Source: Microlunatus lacustris (lineage in GTDB: Bacteria; Actinomycetota; Actinomycetes; Propionibacteriales; Propionibacteriaceae). From it: 64,000 nucleotides of DNA. A model generated the notes under the pieces. It worked only from the letters and a program-made list of their open reading frames with translations. It did no database searches and had not been told where the DNA came from. Below are positions 17,165-25,875 of this stretch, piece after piece. The translations under genes and the position numbers were made by a program. How positions within the stretch are numbered: the first letter of the stretch is position 1; the number at the start of each line of letters is the position of its first letter. The stretch lies in NCBI GenBank assembly GCA_039527025.1, contig BAAAJN010000012.1:44967-108966 (forward strand). The letters are read 5' to 3'.

Positions 17165-17420
17165 CTGACGGTCCTGGCCTGGTCGCTGGGCTGCTGCTGG
17201 TGGCGGCCGATCCATCCTGACCGTTCCCCTGTTGGTGTACGTGGCTGGCATGGAGACCAAGGAGGCGATCGCGACCGCCCTGCTCGTGGTCGGCACCAGG
17301 AGCGGGGCCGGCATCGCCGGTAGCTGCCAACTTGTCGGTGACATTAAGGCAGCGGGTGCTACGGGAGCGGCGCGAAGCTCTCAAGACCAAGTGATTTTCA
17401 TCGGAGAACAACAGGAGTAG
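17165..17420 (+). pseudogene. truncated TauE/SafE permease remnant
   Basis: Pieces of the TauE/SafE N-terminus are visible in two frames: VAGLLLV in one, then SILTVPLLVYVAGMETKEA and IATALLVVGTRSGAGIAG in the next. After about 70 residues the similarity ends and the frame stops at 17420, where about 180 more residues would be expected. It lies where cst operons usually carry a TauE-type sulfite or sulfur exporter. The intact copy in this window is at 25876-26655. Confidence 0.6.
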
Positions 17421-17422
17421 TT

Positions 17423-17599
17423 ATGTGTCGAGCAGTGAGTTGCAAGCAGTGCGCGAAGACCACCTGGGCTGGCTGTGGCAACCACGTTGCCGAAGTCCGC
17501 GCATCGGTTCCGGCGAACGAGTGGTGTGGCCACCCGAACGGGGGAGCCAGTGACGCCAACCGCGGTGGCCTGCTGTCCCGCCTCCTGCGTCGCCGCTGA
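17423..17599 (+). CDS. small Cys-rich protein (58 aa)
   Basis: The product begins MCRAVSCKQCAKTTWAGCGN and continues with HVAEVRASVPANEWCGHP, then a basic tail LLSRLLRRR. The pattern M-C-R...C-x-x-C-x-K-T-T-W-x-G-C-G-x-H is one I recognise from many short actinobacterial proteins, likely zinc-binding, of unknown role. AGGAG sits 8 bases before ATG 17423. It overlaps no other gene and is easy to miss because of its size. It follows the sulfur operon and may be its last gene. Confidence 0.75.
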   Translation: MCRAVSCKQCAKTTWAGCGNHVAEVRASVPANEWCGHPNGGASDANRGGLLSRLLRRR

Positions 17600-17721
17600 C
17601 TGCAGTGCATCACGCACCCCCAGCCTGATTGAACGCCGCCTTCGCCAGCGGGGAGAGCCGAGATGGGCTCTTCCATGGCTCGGAGCTCCGCTGCACGACA
17701 GGACTCAATCCGCTGCTGCTT

Positions 17722-17738
17722 CCCCCAGCCGCTGGGGG
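17722..17738. terminator. candidate hairpin between convergent genes
   Basis: CCCCCAG-CCG-CTGGGGG forms a 7-bp stem with a 3-base loop between the small Cys-rich gene (+) and the histidine kinase (-). There is no T tract, so function as a terminator is uncertain. The rest of 17600-17920 shows no gene. Confidence 0.35.
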
Positions 17739-17920
17739 AACGAATGGGGTTAGTTAGGTCGTCGTCCTTCACCAGTAGCGCCCGTACCGGTCCGCGAGAC
17801 ACTCGGGGCGGGTTCCGCGCCGCTTGCTGCTGTCAGGCAGTGCCGGGGCAGGACCGAGATTTCCGCTGAGCTGGTGCCAGCTGGCCTGTTTGGGGTCGTC
17901 GGTCTGGCGGTTAAGAGTGC

Positions 17921-19234
17921 TCAGATCTTGGTGCGCGAGCGTCGGCTGGTCGGCGGGGCGGTGCGCGGCAGTTCAAGCCGCAGTGCGGCCCCGCTGGCTG
18001 GCTCGGGTCGGTTCCGGGCCGTGACGTTCCCGCGGTGGCGGGCGGCGATCTCGCTGACCAGGGAGAGGCCGAGGCCGTAGTGGCGCCGGCCGGCTGGCGC
18101 TGCGGCTGTGCTGGTGCGGTCGCTGGCGAAGCGGGCGAACATCCGTGGCAGAACGGCTTCGGGGATGCCAGGTCCGTCGTCGGTCACCTCGACCACCACG
18201 CAGGAGCCACGCCGGCTGACCTCTACCAGCACCCGGCTGGTGGCGTGGCCGACAGCATTGTCGATCAGGGCGGTGATGGCCCGGCTAAGGGCTGTCGGGG
18301 AGCCGGCGTCGATGACCGCGTTGCCGGTGACGGTCAGGTCCAGGCTGACGTGGGCGTCGCCGGCTGCCGCCTGAGCGGACGCCACGACTGTTTGGGCGAG
18401 AGCAGCGACGTCGACGGATTTGGTCGGCAGCGGGCTGCGGGTGTCGGCGGCGAGCAGCAGTTCTTCGAGGATGCCGGTGAGGGCACGGGTGTCGGCGAGG
18501 ATGCCGGTGAGGTCACGCGTCACCAGGTCCATGTCGGTGGGAGCGTCGTTGTCGTGCCGGGCTGCGGGGTCGGCGGTGAGGCGTCGGTGCAGCAGCTGTG
18601 CGCGGGTGCTGAGCAGGGTGAGGGGTGTCCTCAGCTCGTGTCCGGCGTCGGCGACGAAGCGGCGCTGCAGCGCCAGCGCGTCGGCCATCGGCCGTACCGC
18701 TCGTCGGGCCAGGAAGGCGCCGAGCAGGGTGGACATGACCACGCCGGCGCCGCCGGCCAGGCCCAGCGCGGTGAGGATCCGTTCGCGTTCTTGGTGCTGC
18801 TCGAACAGGCTGGCCATGGCCTGGACGACCTGGTCGTTGCGGCGCACGGTCAGCACCCGGTAGCGACCGGAGGCGACAACAACGGTGCGTTGGTCTTCTT
18901 GCCCGTTACGAGTGACGGCCTTCATCGCAGGGACGTCAGGGAGCCCGGCGGGGACCTGGCTGGAGAGGCGCAGCTGGCCGTCGGCGAGGACGGCGGTGTG
19001 GACGCCGGAGGGTCCCGCGGTGTCGCGGTCGTGGTCGCGGTCGGGGTCTCCACCAGCACGGGCGACGGCGGCAGCGGCGGTCAGCGACTGCGTCATCTGG
19101 TTGTTCTGACTGCTGATGACTGCGGCATAGACGACTGCGCCGACCACAACCAGGGAGGCCATCAGCAGCGCCGCGGTCTGGATGCCGATTCGCCATGCGG
19201 TCCGGCGGAGATCGAGATCGGCGCTGAGGTTCAC
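17921..19234 (-). CDS. sensor histidine kinase
   Basis: The 437-residue kinase has two membrane helices (about residues 16-40 and 150-172) around a short extracytoplasmic sensor. The phospho-acceptor box is DAGHELRTPLT, followed by N box ALIDNAVGHA and G box VTDDGPGIP. It overlaps the stop of the response-regulator gene by 4 bases (ATGA), so the two form a pair. It is the last gene of the flavin electron-transfer operon, suggesting that it senses redox or envelope stress and controls those genes. Confidence 0.9.
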   Translation of the reverse strand: MNLSADLDLRRTAWRIGIQTAALLMASLVVVGAVVYAAVISSQNNQMTQSLTAAAAVARAGGDPDRDHDRDTAGPSGVHTAVLADGQLRLSSQVPAGLPDVPAMKAVTRNGQEDQRTVVVASGRYRVLTVRRNDQVVQAMASLFEQHQERERILTALGLAGGAGVVMSTLLGAFLARRAVRPMADALALQRRFVADAGHELRTPLTLLSTRAQLLHRRLTADPAARHDNDAPTDMDLVTRDLTGILADTRALTGILEELLLAADTRSPLPTKSVDVAALAQTVVASAQAAAGDAHVSLDLTVTGNAVIDAGSPTALSRAITALIDNAVGHATSRVLVEVSRRGSCVVVEVTDDGPGIPEAVLPRMFARFASDRTSTAAAPAGRRHYGLGLSLVSEIAARHRGNVTARNRPEPASGAALRLELPRTAPPTSRRSRTKI

Positions 19235-19920
19235 GTGGGTCCCAGCTGGTAGCCGACGCCGCGGACGGTCCGGACGGTGTGCCGGCTGAGCTTGCGTCGC
19301 AGGTAGTGGACATAGGTGTCGACGACGCCACCGTCGTCGGCGTCGGCGAAGATGCGGTCGAGGATCTCAGCACGGGTGTAAACCCGCTGGGGACGGCGGG
19401 CGAGGAGTTCGAGCAACGCTGTCTCCCGGTCCGTCAGGTACCGGGCCGGCTCGCCGGGCAGCACCACGGTGCGGGAGGACACGACTAGCCGGCCGCCCGG
19501 AACGGGCAGCGTGTCGGCCTGGTCGTGGTGCCGTCGCCGGAGCGCCCGAACTCGGGCCAGCAGCTCGTCGAGGTCGAACGGCTTGGCCAGGTAGTCCTCG
19601 GCGCCGGCGTCGAGCCCGTCGACACGGTCTCCGGGCAGCCCGAGCGCGGACAGGATCAGCACGGGGGTGGTGATGCCGCGGGACCGGAGCCGGGCCAGCA
19701 GGTCCAGCCCGTCGATGGCCGGCAGGCCGCGGTCGAGGATGATCACCTCGTAGTGGCGGCTTAGCCCAAGATGCAGACCCGCCTGGCCGTCCCGGGCCGG
19801 GTCCACGAGGTAGCCGGCGGAGGACAAGATCTCGGTGAGCATGGCGGTCAGAGAGTGGTCGTCCTCGACCAGCAGCACCCGGGGGGCGCTTATCGAGGCG
19901 GTCTCACCGGTTGCGGTCAT
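19231..19920 (-). CDS. OmpR-family response regulator
   Basis: The receiver domain has acidic pocket VEDD, phospho-acceptor Asp in ILDRGLP and Lys in LAKPF. The C-terminal winged helix ends in the typical VRTVRGVGYQLGPT. The 229-residue regulator lies immediately upstream of and overlaps its kinase, and 37 bases after the DUF2231 gene. It likely binds upstream of the ferric-reductase-like operon; the inverted repeat at 23115-23147 is a candidate site. Confidence 0.92.
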   Translation of the reverse strand: MTATGETASISAPRVLLVEDDHSLTAMLTEILSSAGYLVDPARDGQAGLHLGLSRHYEVIILDRGLPAIDGLDLLARLRSRGITTPVLILSALGLPGDRVDGLDAGAEDYLAKPFDLDELLARVRALRRRHHDQADTLPVPGGRLVVSSRTVVLPGEPARYLTDRETALLELLARRPQRVYTRAEILDRIFADADDGGVVDTYVHYLRRKLSRHTVRTVRGVGYQLGPT

Positions 19921-19957
19921 CCTCTGATCCTCCTTGGTGGTACCGGACCAGGATGAC

Positions 19958-20407
19958 TCAGACGTCGGACCAGGCGGCGGTGGCGCCGCTGTGCCCGATG
20001 ATCACGACCTCGACCAGGGTCCCGACCGCCGCGGCGACGGACACGACCGCGATCGCCACGGTCAGCCGGCGCGGGTAGCTGCGGCCGGTGGTGCGGTGCG
20101 TCCAGTACAGCCCCGCTGCACCGACCAGGAGCCCGATCGTCCACGGCAACAAGGTGTCGCCCAGCTGGGCGTGGCGCTGAATCAGATCCGACTGCGGCAG
20201 TCGGGCCTGCAGCGACTCACCGGAGGTGGTGGTCAGCGGGACCAGGACTAGGGCAGTAGCGGCGGCGGCGGCCGGACCCCAGCCGGCCCATCGTCGGAAG
20301 CGGGGCCAGAAGGTCACGAGCAGGACCGCGAGTGCGGCGGCGGGGACGATGACGGCGGTGGCGTGCACGATGAGGGGGTGGACCGGAAGTCCGAAAAGGG
20401 TGTTCAC
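19958..20407 (-). CDS. DUF2231 membrane protein
   Basis: The 149-residue protein has four membrane helices and starts VNTLFGLPVHPLIVHATAVI, the H-P-x-x-V-H motif of DUF2231 that is thought to bind heme or metal. GTG 20407 follows GAGGAGA at good spacing; longer frames run into the ApbE region. Such proteins are often found with membrane redox enzymes, which agrees with its neighbours ApbE and the FMN-binding protein. Confidence 0.85.
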   Translation of the reverse strand: MNTLFGLPVHPLIVHATAVIVPAAALAVLLVTFWPRFRRWAGWGPAAAAATALVLVPLTTTSGESLQARLPQSDLIQRHAQLGDTLLPWTIGLLVGAAGLYWTHRTTGRSYPRRLTVAIAVVSVAAAVGTLVEVVIIGHSGATAAWSDV

Positions 20408-20493
20408 GTTGGGGATCTCCTCGCTGATGGTGGACGGTCGGCCGGGCGGGCGCCGATTGAAACTGCATGGGTGAAGGCGGCGGGGTCTGGCGT

Positions 20494-21270
20494 TTAGGGT
20501 GTGGCGAGCAGGCGGCGCAGCGGGCCCCCGGTGTGCCAGCCGCCGTGTCGGTCGACCGCCAGAACCGCGCATCGGTAGGTGGCGGTCGCCCACTGAACGC
20601 CGTCGGGGCCGAGCGCCATGATGGTGGTGGCCAGGACATCGGCGGCGGTCAGCTCGTCGGCGACCACGGTGACGCTGACCAGCTGGGAGGGGCGGGTGCC
20701 GGCGCGGCCGTCCCAGATGTGCGGTCCGCGTTCGTAGGTTCCCGACGTGGCCACCGCCTGGTCGCGCACGTTCAGCACCGCCAAGGTGGTGCTCGCAGCC
20801 GGGGTGGCGTTCGCGGACGGCGCCCGGACGCCCACCTGCCAGTTGCGGCCGGGTTCGGGATGGCCGGCGACGATGATGTCGCCGCCGGCGTTGAAGCAGA
20901 AGTCCGAGAGCCCGGCCCTGACCAGGAGGCCGGAGGCGTGTTGCACCGACCAGCCTTTGACCACCCCGTTGGTGTCCAGGCGGCCGTCCGGGGTGTGGCA
21001 GTCGAAAGCGCCACCTGAGGCTTCCCGGGCTCGGGCGGCGATCTGGAGGACCTCGGTCAGCTCGGGGCTCGCGTCGGTGACGGGGAGCTCTCCGCGGTTG
21101 ATCCGGCTGATCTCGCTGTCGGCGCGGTAGGGGCTGAAGCGGTGGTCGTCGACGTCGAGGTGGGCGAACGCGGAGGTGACGGCGGCCGCTGTCGCGGCCG
21201 CGTCGAGCGGGGAGTCGCGGACGTCGACCGACATGGGAATGCCCATGGTGGTGTGGCAGTAGCGTGTCAT
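20494..21270 (-). CDS. apbE: ApbE-like FAD:protein FMN transferase
   Basis: The 258-residue enzyme shows ApbE motifs: FSPYRADSEISRIN, LDTNGVVKGWSV, FNAGGDIIVAG, and VATSGTYERG. ApbE moves FMN from FAD to a Thr or Ser of a target protein. The target is almost certainly the FMN-binding protein encoded 1 base upstream. No lipoprotein or secretion signal is visible, so it either acts inside the cell or the start is misplaced. Confidence 0.9.
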   Translation of the reverse strand: MTRYCHTTMGIPMSVDVRDSPLDAAATAAAVTSAFAHLDVDDHRFSPYRADSEISRINRGELPVTDASPELTEVLQIAARAREASGGAFDCHTPDGRLDTNGVVKGWSVQHASGLLVRAGLSDFCFNAGGDIIVAGHPEPGRNWQVGVRAPSANATPAASTTLAVLNVRDQAVATSGTYERGPHIWDGRAGTRPSQLVSVTVVADELTAADVLATTIMALGPDGVQWATATYRCAVLAVDRHGGWHTGGPLRRLLATP

Positions 21271-21271
21271 C

Positions 21272-21736
21272 TCAGTGCTGGTCGATGGCGGACTGGACCG
21301 ATTGGGCGTAGCCGTCGGAGGTGTAGGTCGCCCCGGAGACGCTGTCGATGTGCGCCGACTGGGAGCGGATCACCTCCTCACGCAGGGTCGGCACCGCGGC
21401 GTCGGCGATCTGGACGCTGCGGCCGTCCCCGTTCGGGGTCCGCAGCGCGGTCACGTCGGTGATCTGTGACCCTTGGAAGGTGACCGCCACCTGGACGACG
21501 CCGTAGCGGGTGCTGGCGGGGGCGCCGGTGACGGTGACGGCAGCCGCTGGCTTGCGCGGGGGCGATGGGCGGCTGCTCGGGGTCGTCGGGTGCGGGGTGG
21601 AGGTGGCGCCGGCTGTCGGCTGGCTGTTCAGTGCGGCGGCGTCGGAGGGCGGGAGGGTCCGCAGGCCGACGGTGGCGACGCTCGCGGCGAGGACGCCGAG
21701 GTAGAGCAGAGTTCCGCGCCATCTTTTCTGGGTCAT
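21272..21736 (-). CDS. FMN-binding domain protein, covalent flavin carrier
   Basis: One N-terminal membrane helix (LLYLGVLAASVATVG) is followed by a Pro/Thr/Ser-rich linker and an FMN-binding domain (about residues 75-154). The attachment motif is SVSGATYTSDG, with the Thr modified by ApbE. The 154-residue protein is probably anchored outside the membrane and receives electrons from the ferric-reductase-like protein, whose stop it overlaps (ATGA). Confidence 0.9.
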   Translation of the reverse strand: MTQKRWRGTLLYLGVLAASVATVGLRTLPPSDAAALNSQPTAGATSTPHPTTPSSRPSPPRKPAAAVTVTGAPASTRYGVVQVAVTFQGSQITDVTALRTPNGDGRSVQIADAAVPTLREEVIRSQSAHIDSVSGATYTSDGYAQSVQSAIDQH

Positions 21737-23085
21737 GACATGCTCAGTTCTTCGTGGTGGATGGCGTGGGGCGGGACGCCGAGTCCGCGCAGCGAGCGGG
21801 TGAGGGCCTCGGTCAGCCCGGGTGAGCCGCAGATAAAAACTTCGCGGTGCCGCAGGTCGGGTACCAGAGCTTCCAGGCTGGGGGCGGCGATCGGGTCGGC
21901 CGGTAGGTCGTGTCGGTGCCCGAGGACGGGGATGAACCGGATCCGAGGATGGCCGAGGAGCTCCTGCTGGAGGGGCAGCTCAGCCGCTGACGGTGCTCGG
22001 TGGAGGACGACGACGTCGCGTCCCTCGTCGGCGAGCTGGTGGGCCAGCGCGCGGATCGGCCCGATACCAGCGCCGCCGGCGACCAGCAGCGCCGCACCGG
22101 ACCCGGCATGCTGGGCGGTGAAGGTCCCGAACGGTCCTTCCATGACCACGAACGTGCCCGGGTTGATCGAGCGGAGCCGGCTCGAGTGGTCCCCGAGCGC
22201 CCCGACGGTGACCCGCATCAGATCGTTCGTGGGGAGGTAGGACACCGAGTAGGGGTGCGCGGTGCCCAGGTGCCCACGAGCCAGGAACCGGAACAGGAAG
22301 AACTGCCCCGCCCGGACGTCGAGGTCGTCGAGGTGGCGGCCTTGCAGCCAGATGCTCGTGACGGTGGGGGTCTCCTCGACCACGGCGTACACCCGGACCC
22401 GGTGCCGGAGCACGGCCCGGAGCGGCAGCAGCACCCGGTAGACGAGGACCGCCGCTGCGGTGGCGAGGTAGAGCGCGGTCCAGCCGAGCTGCAGCAGGCC
22501 GTGCCCGACGAAGTGGGCGCCGGCGTTGATCTGGTGCCCGAACGTCAAGAACACGGCCACATAGGTGGTGGTGTGCAGCCAGTACCACACCTCGTACGAC
22601 AGCCGGCGGCGCGCGGCCCGGGCGCTGCTGACCCCGACGGCGACCAGCAACAGGGTGCCGATCAGCGCCGTCAGCACGTCGGGCTGGGGAACGGTCACCG
22701 ACCAGAACTCCGCCCACACCGACTGCCGGTCGGTGAGCTGTCCGCCGAGCACGATCAACACCACGTGGGTCACGGTCAGCAGCAGCACGCTGGTGCCCAG
22801 TGTGCGGTGCCACCCGACGAGACGGTCCAGGCCCACCGCCCCCTCGAACCACGGCACGCGGGCCACCAGCAGGATCTGCGCACAGATCAACACCCCGGCC
22901 CACATGCCGGTCAGCTCGCCCAGCGACGTCACCAGCGCGCCCGGTGGGAGGGCGACCCCGGCCGGGGTTCCCACCCACCAGATCGCGGCCGCGCCGACGC
23001 ACCCCGCCAGCAGTCCGGAACGTACGACCACCGCACCGATCCTCCCGGATCGTTGGGCGGCAGAAACCTGGCGGCGTGGCGACAT
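21733..23085 (-). CDS. ferric reductase-like membrane flavoprotein
   Basis: The 450-residue protein has about six membrane helices with paired His (GWHRTLGTSVLLLTVTH; HTTTYVAVFLTFGHQ) that would hold two hemes. A ferredoxin-NADP reductase module follows, with FAD motif HPYSVSYLP and NAD(P) motif VAGGAGIGPIRAL. It likely passes electrons from NAD(P)H across the membrane to the FMN-binding protein. It is the first gene of an operon of six on this strand, down to the histidine kinase. Confidence 0.88.
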   Translation of the reverse strand: MSPRRQVSAAQRSGRIGAVVVRSGLLAGCVGAAAIWWVGTPAGVALPPGALVTSLGELTGMWAGVLICAQILLVARVPWFEGAVGLDRLVGWHRTLGTSVLLLTVTHVVLIVLGGQLTDRQSVWAEFWSVTVPQPDVLTALIGTLLLVAVGVSSARAARRRLSYEVWYWLHTTTYVAVFLTFGHQINAGAHFVGHGLLQLGWTALYLATAAAVLVYRVLLPLRAVLRHRVRVYAVVEETPTVTSIWLQGRHLDDLDVRAGQFFLFRFLARGHLGTAHPYSVSYLPTNDLMRVTVGALGDHSSRLRSINPGTFVVMEGPFGTFTAQHAGSGAALLVAGGAGIGPIRALAHQLADEGRDVVVLHRAPSAAELPLQQELLGHPRIRFIPVLGHRHDLPADPIAAPSLEALVPDLRHREVFICGSPGLTEALTRSLRGLGVPPHAIHHEELSMS

Positions 23086-23114
23086 GCCACCACCATCGGA
23101 CTTCCATCTCCGAG

Positions 23115-23147
23115 GATTCTTAGAGCTCAGGGACGCCGCTAAGAATC
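23115..23147. promoter_or_regulatory. inverted repeat between redox operon and VIT gene
   Basis: GATTCTTAG and CTAAGAATC are perfect arms 15 bases apart, 30 bases before the ferric-reductase-like start and 73 bases before the VIT start. A divergent intergenic position suggests an operator, possibly for the OmpR-type regulator of the operon. It could instead be an RNA hairpin. Confidence 0.45.
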
Positions 23148-23219
23148 TTCGAAGACGCCATCAGCATGCTGGACGCCGACACCCACCTGCACCCGCCCGA
23201 GAGCCATGAGGTAGCCACC

Positions 23220-23963
23220 ATGAACGAACCGTCACCGCAAAATCTTGAGGAGCTGCGCCAGCACCCGGACGAACCGCACCAGGGCGGGGTGGCCCAACGG
23301 CTGAACTGGCTGCGGGCCGGGGTTCTCGGAGCCAACGACGGCATCGTGTCCGTGGCCGCCATCGTGGTCGGAGTGGCCGGCGCCAACAGCTCATCCTCAG
23401 CCATCCTCACCGCAGGCATCGCCGGCCTGGTCGGCGGGGCGGTCTCGATGGCGCTCGGTGAGTACGTGTCGGTCAGCAGCCAGAGCGACAGCGAACGAGC
23501 CCTGATCGTGAAGGAAACCCGCGAACTCGACGAGCAAGCTGATGAAGAGCTCGCCGAGCTGACCGGCCTGTACCAGGCCAAAGGCCTCAGCCCCGCAACG
23601 GCCGCCCAGGTGGCGGCCGAGCTCACCGCCCACGACGCCCTGAAAGCGCACCTCTCGGCCGAGCTCAACATCGACCCCGACGACGTGGTCAGCGCCTGGC
23701 ACGCCGCGGGCGCGTCCGCGTTGGCCTTCATCATCGGCGCACTGCTGCCCTTGGTCGCCATCCTGCTGCCACCCACCGGCTGGCGTGTCCCGGTCACCTT
23801 CGCCGCCGTCTTGGTGGCCCTGGCGTTCACCGGCGCGCTCGGCGCCGCCCTGGGACAAAGCTCGAAGACGCGTGCCGCGGTGCGGGTCGTCGTCGGAGGC
23901 GCCCTCGCCCTCGCCGTCACCTACGGCATCGGCACCCTCCTAGGCTCCACCGGCATCGTCTAG
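23220..23963 (+). CDS. VIT/CCC1-family iron-manganese transporter
   Basis: The 247-residue protein has five membrane helices. Conserved pieces are LRAGVLGANDGIVSVAAIVV near the start, GGAVSMALGEYVSVSSQSD, and the acidic cytoplasmic metal-binding segment LDEQADEELAELTGLYQAKG. Family members move Fe2+ or Mn2+ out of the cytoplasm or into storage. ATG 23220 has GAGG 9 bases upstream; ATG 23166 would add 18 residues. It is divergent from the redox operon. Confidence 0.88.
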   Translation: MNEPSPQNLEELRQHPDEPHQGGVAQRLNWLRAGVLGANDGIVSVAAIVVGVAGANSSSSAILTAGIAGLVGGAVSMALGEYVSVSSQSDSERALIVKETRELDEQADEELAELTGLYQAKGLSPATAAQVAAELTAHDALKAHLSAELNIDPDDVVSAWHAAGASALAFIIGALLPLVAILLPPTGWRVPVTFAAVLVALAFTGALGAALGQSSKTRAAVRVVVGGALALAVTYGIGTLLGSTGIV

Positions 23964-24065
23964 ACCACAAAACGCCTAGCGACGCCCACTCCTCAGGCCT
24001 GTCCGCCACGAGGCGTTATCGGACGACGCGTCGGGCGCGAGTAGCGCGATGCCGGTGCGCTGGCG

Positions 24066-25562
24066 CTACGTGCGGGCGTTGATGACGCCCATCATCCCTT
24101 GGTCTTCGTGGTCAAGGATGTGGCAGTGGTAGACGGTGCGGCCGGCGAACCTGTCGAACGCGACCCGCACCTTGACGTTGCTGCGGGCGGGCACGTTCAC
24201 GACGTCTTGCCAGGTCGGTGGTCCGAGGGGTTGCCCCTTCTCCTCGATGAGCTGCATGGGCCAGACATGCAGGTGGAGGGGGTGGTCCATCGGTGAGGTG
24301 TTGGTGATCGTCCATTCCTCGACACTCCCGGCCTGAACGGTCTGGTCGGTCCGGGCGGCGTCGAACTCTTTGCCGTCGATGGTGAAGCTCATGCCGCTGC
24401 CACCGCCACCGCCACCCATGCCCATGCCCATGCCCATGGCGAAGGTGAGTTCGCGCCGGCGGGCGACGACGGCTCGGCGGAGGTCACGGGGGTTCGGCTG
24501 AGCGGCGACGGCCGGCAGGGTCGGGGCCTCCTCGCCCGCCACGTCGAGGGTGGCGAGGACCAGCTCGCTGGTGCTGCTGGCTTGTGTGTCGTCGCCCATC
24601 CCGCTGCCCATGCCCATACCCATCGTGTTGCCCCTGTTGTAGGGGAGGGCGTTCAGCTGGCTCGTCCCGGCCGTGGTGGTGACGAGGAGGTCGGCCCGGT
24701 TCCCGGGGGCTAGGACGACCTCGTCAACGTCGCGGGGTGGGGCGAATCGGCCGGAGTCGAGGCCGAGTAGCTGTAGGTGTTGACCGTCGAGGCGTAGCCG
24801 GAGGTAGCGGGCGGCGCAGGCGTTGATGATCCGCCAGCGTTCCCGCTCACCGGGGCGGGCGGTCATGGTGGGCCGGGCTTGGCCGTTGACAAGGACGAGG
24901 TCGCCTTCGCGGCCTCGCATCCGCGCCATCGCCGTGGGGGCTTGGATGGCGCCGGAGGTGGTGAGGGAGATGTCGGAGACGACTAGGACGCGTTCGCGGG
25001 TAACGGGGATGGAGCCGGCGGAGCCTTCGGGGTCGCCGACGATGATGGCGCCGTAGAGTCCGCCGAAGATCTGGTCGGCGACCATGCAGTGGTGGTGGGG
25101 GTGGTACCAGTACACGCCCGGAGGATGGTCGTCGGGCAGCTGATAGTCGTAGTCGAAGGTGCTGCCGGGGTCGATCTTGACGAACGGGTTGTCGCTGTTG
25201 CCTTCAGGGGAGACGTGCAGTCCGTGCACGTGCAGGTTGGTCGGGTCGGTCAGCCGGTTGACCAGCTGCACCTGCAGCCGGTCGCCGGGCTGCAGCCGCA
25301 AGGTGGGTCCGGGCAGCCCGCCGTTGTAGGACAGGGCGGTCGCCGGCCGGCCGGCGATCTGGACCGAGCCCGTGGCTGCTTCAAGGCGCACCTGCAGCAG
25401 ACCTTCGGCGCTGGTGAGAGTCGGCGGTTCAACCAGGGCTGCCGGCAACGCCGGAGTGAAGCCGGCGGCGGCTCTCCAGGTGAGCCCGGCGGCGCCGACG
25501 GCCGTGCTGGCGAGGCCGAGCCCGCCCAACTGTAGGGCGCGGCGGCGGCTGAGGGGCTGCAT
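24066..25562 (-). CDS. multicopper oxidase (CueO/CopA type)
   Basis: A twin-arginine signal (LSRRRALQLGG) leads a 498-residue three-domain oxidase. All copper sites are present: H111-V-H113, YWYHPHHH, HPLHLHVW and YHCHILDHEDQGMM. Met-rich stretches (MGMGMGSGMGDD; MGMGMGMGGG) are typical of cuprous oxidases that detoxify copper outside the membrane. Its ATG overlaps the SHOCT-gene stop by one base (TGATG), so the two are coupled. Confidence 0.92.
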   Translation of the reverse strand: MQPLSRRRALQLGGLGLASTAVGAAGLTWRAAAGFTPALPAALVEPPTLTSAEGLLQVRLEAATGSVQIAGRPATALSYNGGLPGPTLRLQPGDRLQVQLVNRLTDPTNLHVHGLHVSPEGNSDNPFVKIDPGSTFDYDYQLPDDHPPGVYWYHPHHHCMVADQIFGGLYGAIIVGDPEGSAGSIPVTRERVLVVSDISLTTSGAIQAPTAMARMRGREGDLVLVNGQARPTMTARPGERERWRIINACAARYLRLRLDGQHLQLLGLDSGRFAPPRDVDEVVLAPGNRADLLVTTTAGTSQLNALPYNRGNTMGMGMGSGMGDDTQASSTSELVLATLDVAGEEAPTLPAVAAQPNPRDLRRAVVARRRELTFAMGMGMGMGGGGGGSGMSFTIDGKEFDAARTDQTVQAGSVEEWTITNTSPMDHPLHLHVWPMQLIEEKGQPLGPPTWQDVVNVPARSNVKVRVAFDRFAGRTVYHCHILDHEDQGMMGVINART

Positions 25563-25816
25563 CAGTGGTCCTCGCCGAGGCCTTCGAGCCGTTCGCGGTA
25601 CTCCTCGCTGCTCAGCTCACCGCGTGCGTACCGCTCATCGAGGATGCTGCGGGCCTGGCTGCGCCCGGCTGGCTGGCCGCCGCCAGCGTCGGGCCCGCCT
25701 CGGCTGACACGGCCACTCAGCCCGCGGACGGCGACAACGACGAGCAGGGCAAGCCCGAGGAGCAGCAGCGCCCCGAACAGCCAGTACCAGCCCATTCCTC
25801 CCATACCGTTTCCCAT
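25562..25816 (-). CDS. small SHOCT-domain membrane protein
   Basis: The 84-residue product begins MGNGMGGMGWYW, has one membrane helix (LLLLGLALLVVVAVRG) and ends in a SHOCT motif (RSILDERYARGELSSEEYRE, then RLEGL). Such proteins commonly precede metal-handling genes; the Met-rich front may bind copper. AAGGA lies upstream of ATG 25816. It is coupled to the multicopper oxidase gene. Confidence 0.85.
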   Translation of the reverse strand: MGNGMGGMGWYWLFGALLLLGLALLVVVAVRGLSGRVSRGGPDAGGGQPAGRSQARSILDERYARGELSSEEYRERLEGLGEDH

Positions 25817-25875
25817 CACGACGAGTCCTTTCTGGTTGGTCTGGTCTTGCTCTTCCGGCGAGTGGTCGTGGACCG

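Noticed and set aside
17337..17359. TTGTCGGTG resembling the damage promoter
   Set aside because: There is no TAnnnT at eight bases and it lies within the decayed TauE/SafE frame.
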